A DNA stretch of 64,000 nucleotides. Source: Escallonia rubra (taxonomy: Eukaryota; Streptophyta; Magnoliopsida; Escalloniales; Escalloniaceae). Where the stretch lies: positions 543,501 through 607,500 of the forward strand of contig JAVXUO010002755.1 of NCBI GenBank assembly GCA_033065855.1. Reading direction: 5' to 3'. The notes under the pieces were generated by a model. It saw only the letters and a program-made list of their open reading frames with translations, did no database searches and was not told the DNA's origin. Each line of letters starts with the position of its first letter. Positions within the stretch are counted from its first letter, which is position 1. Both the position numbers and the translations under genes were made by a program. Below are positions 60,184 to 64,000 of the stretch, piece by piece.

Positions 60184-60601
60184 CTGGAACTTGTCTTCCA
60201 GTTGAAAGTCACGACCCGAACCCATAGGTGAGCCCATGAGCTAGGCACGTGACTGGCCGCTGGCCCATTCGAACACCCACCAGGGCTCTGCTAGGCCTTA
60301 CTACAATCCTGTGACTCAAAATTAATTCCAACCTACAGACTTCCAATAATCCAAATAAAAACCCTCATTACATGTCTCAAAACGCTAAACACTCATTATT
60401 CTAATAATTCTCTTCGGGCACTTCTCCCCCCATGTTGCTCATATGGCTCCGCTTCCCTTAAGTCATCACCTGAAAAATAAAGAATGAGCGAAAGCCCAAC
60501 AAGTACACCAACCATGTTCCTAAAATAAGTTTGAAATTTCAAAACATGCTATGGTTTAACAATTCAGTAATTCAATATTACCATCCTTAAACCATTTTTC
60601 A

Positions 60602-60604
<3 letters not shown>

Positions 60605-60660
<56 letters not shown>
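60605..60660. repeat. (CA)n(TA)n compound microsatellite
   Basis: About 13 CA units followed by about 15 TA units, directly left of the hairpin MITE. Confidence 0.95.
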
Positions 60661-60663
<3 letters not shown>

Positions 60664-60664
60664 G

Positions 60665-60882
60665 GGAGCTGATCCGTTGATAGCGCTAGCAACTTAACCC
60701 AAGTTGCTAGCGCGATCTGGCCGTCCAAGGGCGAGAATGGACGGCCAGATCGCGGGCCACAACAGTAATTTTTTTCACCGTCCGTTACATTATGTAGCGG
60801 ACGGTAAATAATCGTCCGCTACATAATGTAGCGGACGGCCAAATAGCGTTAGCAAGTTGCTAGCGCTATCAACGGATCAGCT

Positions 60883-60884
<2 letters not shown>
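60665..60884. mobile_element. Highly structured MITE embedded in a TA microsatellite
   Basis: 220 bp. Perfect 31-bp inverted repeats begin GGAGCTGATCCGTTGATAGC. Inside lie two more hairpins: GATCTGGCCGTCCA / TGGACGGCCAGATC, and repeated CCGTCCGCTACAT / ATGTAGCGGACGG units. (TA)n lies on both sides (60633-60660 and 60885 onward). No coding capacity. Confidence 0.85.
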
Positions 60885-60932
<48 letters not shown>

Positions 60933-60984
60933 TATGTCTCTATATCTATGTATATATATATATGAATATATATATATATATATA

Positions 60985-61035
<51 letters not shown>
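60885..61035. repeat. Long interrupted (TA)n microsatellite
   Basis: About 150 bp of TA with rare G/C interruptions. It produces artefactual Ile/Tyr open frames. Confidence 0.95.
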
Positions 61036-62612
61036 GAAAATTTAAAAGAGTTTTCAATCAGAGTAAAATCATCGATAATTCCATTGCATCAAACACAGAT
61101 ACTTCATTCCTTAGGTATGTTGCGGTCAGTTTACGAGCCCCCCTGACTTGGGCCCGAAATCCCTCTTACACCTGGGATAAAAAATTTGTGGACGCAAGGG
61201 CGAACCACCAGCAACAATATTGTGCATCAATGTACAAACCCCGTTGACCAGGGCCCGAAATCCAACATTCCCCCATTGGATATGAGGCACAGCAACTAAG
61301 TCGAGTTTCATTGCTCATTGAACATGTACTCAGTAAAATTCTATGATCCACATAGCATTCCATGGCATTCTTTTAAACTAAATTTCTCATCAAATACTTT
61401 AGAAATAAAACATATGCAGAACAAAACTTTAAAGTTTAATTTGATCAAATCATATGTACGTATATAGGTTTTGCAATGAGTATACAGAGGAATATGGCAG
61501 GGATACTTACCTTGCTCAAAATCTGCTTCTGGTATTTGCTCAAATTCCGGTCCTAGCTCTTGACTATCAAAACCTAAATACAAACCATACAGATGTCATT
61601 CATTGTCGCTCGAGCACATTTAAGTATTAGGTTTCTTTTAAATGAGGAAAATTTTAGCCGACCGTCCCTCGACTTTTGTATAATTACCTATTTGCCCCAA
61701 TGCCTAAAGTACCTTATCCACCTAGGTATAACCTAAAAGAGTCCTTTTTAAACCACTGATGGGTATTTCGAACAAGAACGGTCGTTCCGGAACTTTCTCG
61801 CTCAGAACCCTAAACTGCTCATTAAATTGAGCGTCAATGCTTAAGCCCCAAAAATATGACGAACGACACCGGAATGCCACGAAATTTCAGACACTCAAGC
61901 GTCACCATCATTTTAGATTACTGTAAAATTTTAGGCTAATTTTTTTTTTTGTTCACTGTGTTAATTAATTCAAAAATGTGTTCTAAAAATAAATTTTTTT
62001 AAGGCACTTCCCATGCCCAGAAAAATCTGAGAAAATTTCACATCCAAGATTTCACAAAAATAAGGGAAGTTTTTTTTCTGTACTTTTTCTAATTCTGTTC
62101 AGAAGAGGTTATTAAAATAATTTTGCAAACTATTGTAATAGTGAAGCGGTACGCGATAATCGCTCGGGCGCTGCGCCGCTAAGGATGCTAACATAGCAAA
62201 CGACTTAAAAAATTTTGAAACTTTAGAAACTACCTTATCTTAGCTATATAAGATTATTGTAGGAGTTTCAAAATTTAATAACTTAATTTACTATTTTAAA
62301 ATAAACTAAAATCTCTTTCAGGAATAAATTTAGTTAGCACGCTTCCCGTGCTCCGAAAAATCTAAAGTTTTTACTGTGTGTAGGTCTTGCAAAATTAATA
62401 TAAGTTACTCTTTTGAGTTTTGTCCAAATAACTTTCTAGATATATTTTAAAAACTCGAAAAGGAGCTGTTAAAACAATAGTACCCTTTAGCGACACTTTT
62501 GAGTTTAATTTTGTTAAAAAAACAAACAAAACTTTTCCCTCTCTTGCTATAGTATCATCTTCCCCATACAAACTCAGTCGTCCTCTTCACTCACGTGCAA
62601 CCCAGTCTCACC

Positions 62613-63396
62613 TAGGGATGGCAATGGGGCGGGTCGGATGCGGATCTTATAAAATCCGCACCCGCCCCGGTAGCCCTAAAACACCACTCCGCCCCGCCCC
62701 GCCACCGGGTTATTTATATACGATACCATAACCGACCCTAACAAAGATTGAAAAATCCGTCCGTGCCCCGTTCCGCCCCGCCCTTCCCCTCTAGCACTCA
62801 GAACTCGCGTTTGGTTTGTCATTTCAGGCAAGTAATCAATCACAGTTCACTAGATTCTCATGGTTCATCACTTCACAAAACACTGAATAATTAAAAATCC
62901 GAACACAAAACCGAAAAAGAGAAAAACTAACTAAAAGGCAACAGTTTAACCATAAAACGAAAGTGACAGATCACGAAGGATCGATTGAAACGAAATTAGA
63001 TAAGCTAATTCCTCGATGGTGGACGGTGGACATCGACGGCAGAGAGTGATCGTTGAGGCGGAGGTGGACGCCGTCTATACAGGGGAACAATGGTCTGCGG
63101 TTGTCGAGGTGGAGGTGGACGCCATTTGAGCTGGGGAGTGTTGGACAGTGGTCACTGAGAAGTTGAAGTCGACGGTACGGGGAACGATGGATTGTGGTCG
63201 CCGAGATAGATATGGACGCCGACAGTACGGGGGAGAGCTGGACGGTGGTTGCCGAGGTGCAGGTGCACGTTGACAGTTCGCGGGGGAGACCGAGAGAGGG
63301 AGGAAAGGGGAGCCAAGGAGGCAGCGGCGGTAGCTAGGTCGGCTGAGTGAAGAGAAGAAATAATTAGGGTTGGGAAGAAAGGAAGAATTAAGGTAA

Positions 63397-63459
<63 letters not shown>

Positions 63460-63661
63460 TGGATGGACGGTAGAGATTAGCTAGTGTATGACGGGGCGGG
63501 TCGGATACCGGGGTGGATTGGGCAGAATACCATACCCGCCCCTAACCCGCTGCAGATTTTAAAAACAAATACCATACCCGCCCCATAACTGGTCAAAGTC
63601 AAAATAACCCGCTCCTAACGGGGCGGAGATCCGCCGGGTGCGGATCTAATTGTCATCCCTA
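62613..63661. mobile_element. hAT (Ac/Ds-like) non-autonomous element
   Basis: 1,049 bp. The left end TAGGGATGGCAAT is mirrored by TAGGGATGACAAT read inward from the right; both are close to the Ac/Ds terminus. The 8-bp TSD GTCTCACC is perfect at 62605-62612 and 63662-63669. Subterminal GCGGATNNNATCCGC-type and GGGGCGGG motifs recur at both ends. The inside has a GGTGGACGCCG-rich filler (63010-63330) and a (TA)n tract at 63400-63458. No transposase. Confidence 0.92.
63400..63458. repeat. (TA)n microsatellite inside the hAT element
   Basis: About 29 TA units. Confidence 0.95.
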
Positions 63662-64000
63662 GTCTCACCCAATTAAACTTGGAACCACATAAAATTTTCA
63701 CACCTAACTCATATGTATATACACACAACACACTAAACTGGAAAAAAAAAAAACCACAATATATACTCACAAACACCACCCACTTCCTCACATGGCTCAC
63801 AGGAAAACCCATTTAGTTTATGGCAGTCGTGTGACCCTTCTTCTTTTTCTTTCACCAAATTTTCAAACTCTCATCACACTCATGCACTTCACAGTTTAAT
63901 CTACGCAACTCCCACTTCCACCTTCTCTCATAAGTACACACTAACCACACATGAAATATACACACACTCAGTACACTACCTGCGCACACACTACACACCA

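Larger units (their letters stand above)
60207..64000 (-). mobile_element. Large LTR of the same family as the solo LTR, running off the window
   Basis: The left end GTCACGACCCGAACCC is the reverse complement of a typical gypsy LTR 3' end. Read on the minus strand, the block at 61860-61910 (CTTGAGTGTCTGAAATTTC, then GGCATTCCGGTGTC) matches 1300-1345 of the solo LTR (CTTGAGTGCCTAAATTTTC, then AGCATTCCGGTGCC). A TTTTCAGGTGATGAC stretch near 60470 parallels TTTTCGCAGGTGATAACC at 2464. The sequence left of 60207 is the PMD gene and shows no primer binding site, so this is a solo or 3' LTR. The LTR start lies beyond 64000. It is interrupted by a TA-flanked MITE and a hAT element. Confidence 0.6.

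Noticed and set aside
60857..61146. Open frames rich in Ile and Tyr
   Set aside because: They are translations of a TA microsatellite, not genes.
1..64000. A new defence or biosynthetic gene cluster
   Set aside because: Only two intact host genes, both transporters of unrelated families, are visible; no enzyme or regulator neighbours support a cluster.

Overview
This window is nuclear DNA from a flowering plant, most likely a eudicot. The evidence is intron-split genes of plant-specific families (a WAT1/UMAMIT-type EamA transporter and a MATE/DETOXIFICATION transporter), AT-rich introns, and a dense, nested load of plant transposable elements: Ty1/copia, large LTRs of Ty3/gypsy type, an L1-type LINE, Tourist, Stowaway, hAT and Mutator-like elements. 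I cannot name the species. No rRNA, tRNA or CRISPR array was recognised.

Layout. 1-3400: two copies of a ~0.35 kb repeat, the first split by a 2.7 kb solo LTR. 4211-8688 (minus): a seven-exon WAT1-related gene whose joined reading frame is open for 343 codons, with hairpin MITEs just upstream and one in its long third intron. 11.3-25.1 kb (plus): an old L1-type LINE (ORF1, endonuclease, RT, zf-RVT, RNase H) split by an 8.0 kb SIRE/Maximus-like copia element (15640-23615) with a perfect 5-bp target duplication. 25.1-26.0 kb: a copia remnant on the minus strand. 26.4-33.9 kb: intergenic MITE and LTR debris, including a Tourist element and a TIR element sitting in a TA microsatellite. 33918-35135: a Mutator-like element carrying a piece of a host gene (Pack-MULE architecture), ending about 0.5 kb upstream of the MATE gene.

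35661-54702 (plus): a MATE/DETOXIFICATION gene in seven exons, 509 codons with no break. Its last intron is 9.9 kb and holds a complete Tnt1/Tork-like copia element (46975-51867, antisense), a Stowaway-like MITE and a hAT-like element; the 63-bp last exon lies beyond them. 57.5-60.2 kb: a decayed plant-mobile-domain (PMD) gene, abutted by a minus-strand LTR related to the solo LTR. That LTR runs off the right edge and itself contains a TA-microsatellite MITE and a hAT element with a perfect 8-bp duplication.

The two intact host genes are both membrane transporters. Their families move metabolites across the plasma membrane or tonoplast, but nothing here shows they work together. The most notable points are the host-gene capture next to the MATE promoter, the MATE tail exon carrying an acidic dileucine motif stranded behind young retroelement DNA, a palindrome array in the copia U3, and two structured TIR elements embedded in TA microsatellites. 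I did not find a convincing wholly new system. All copy and mismatch counts were made by eye.
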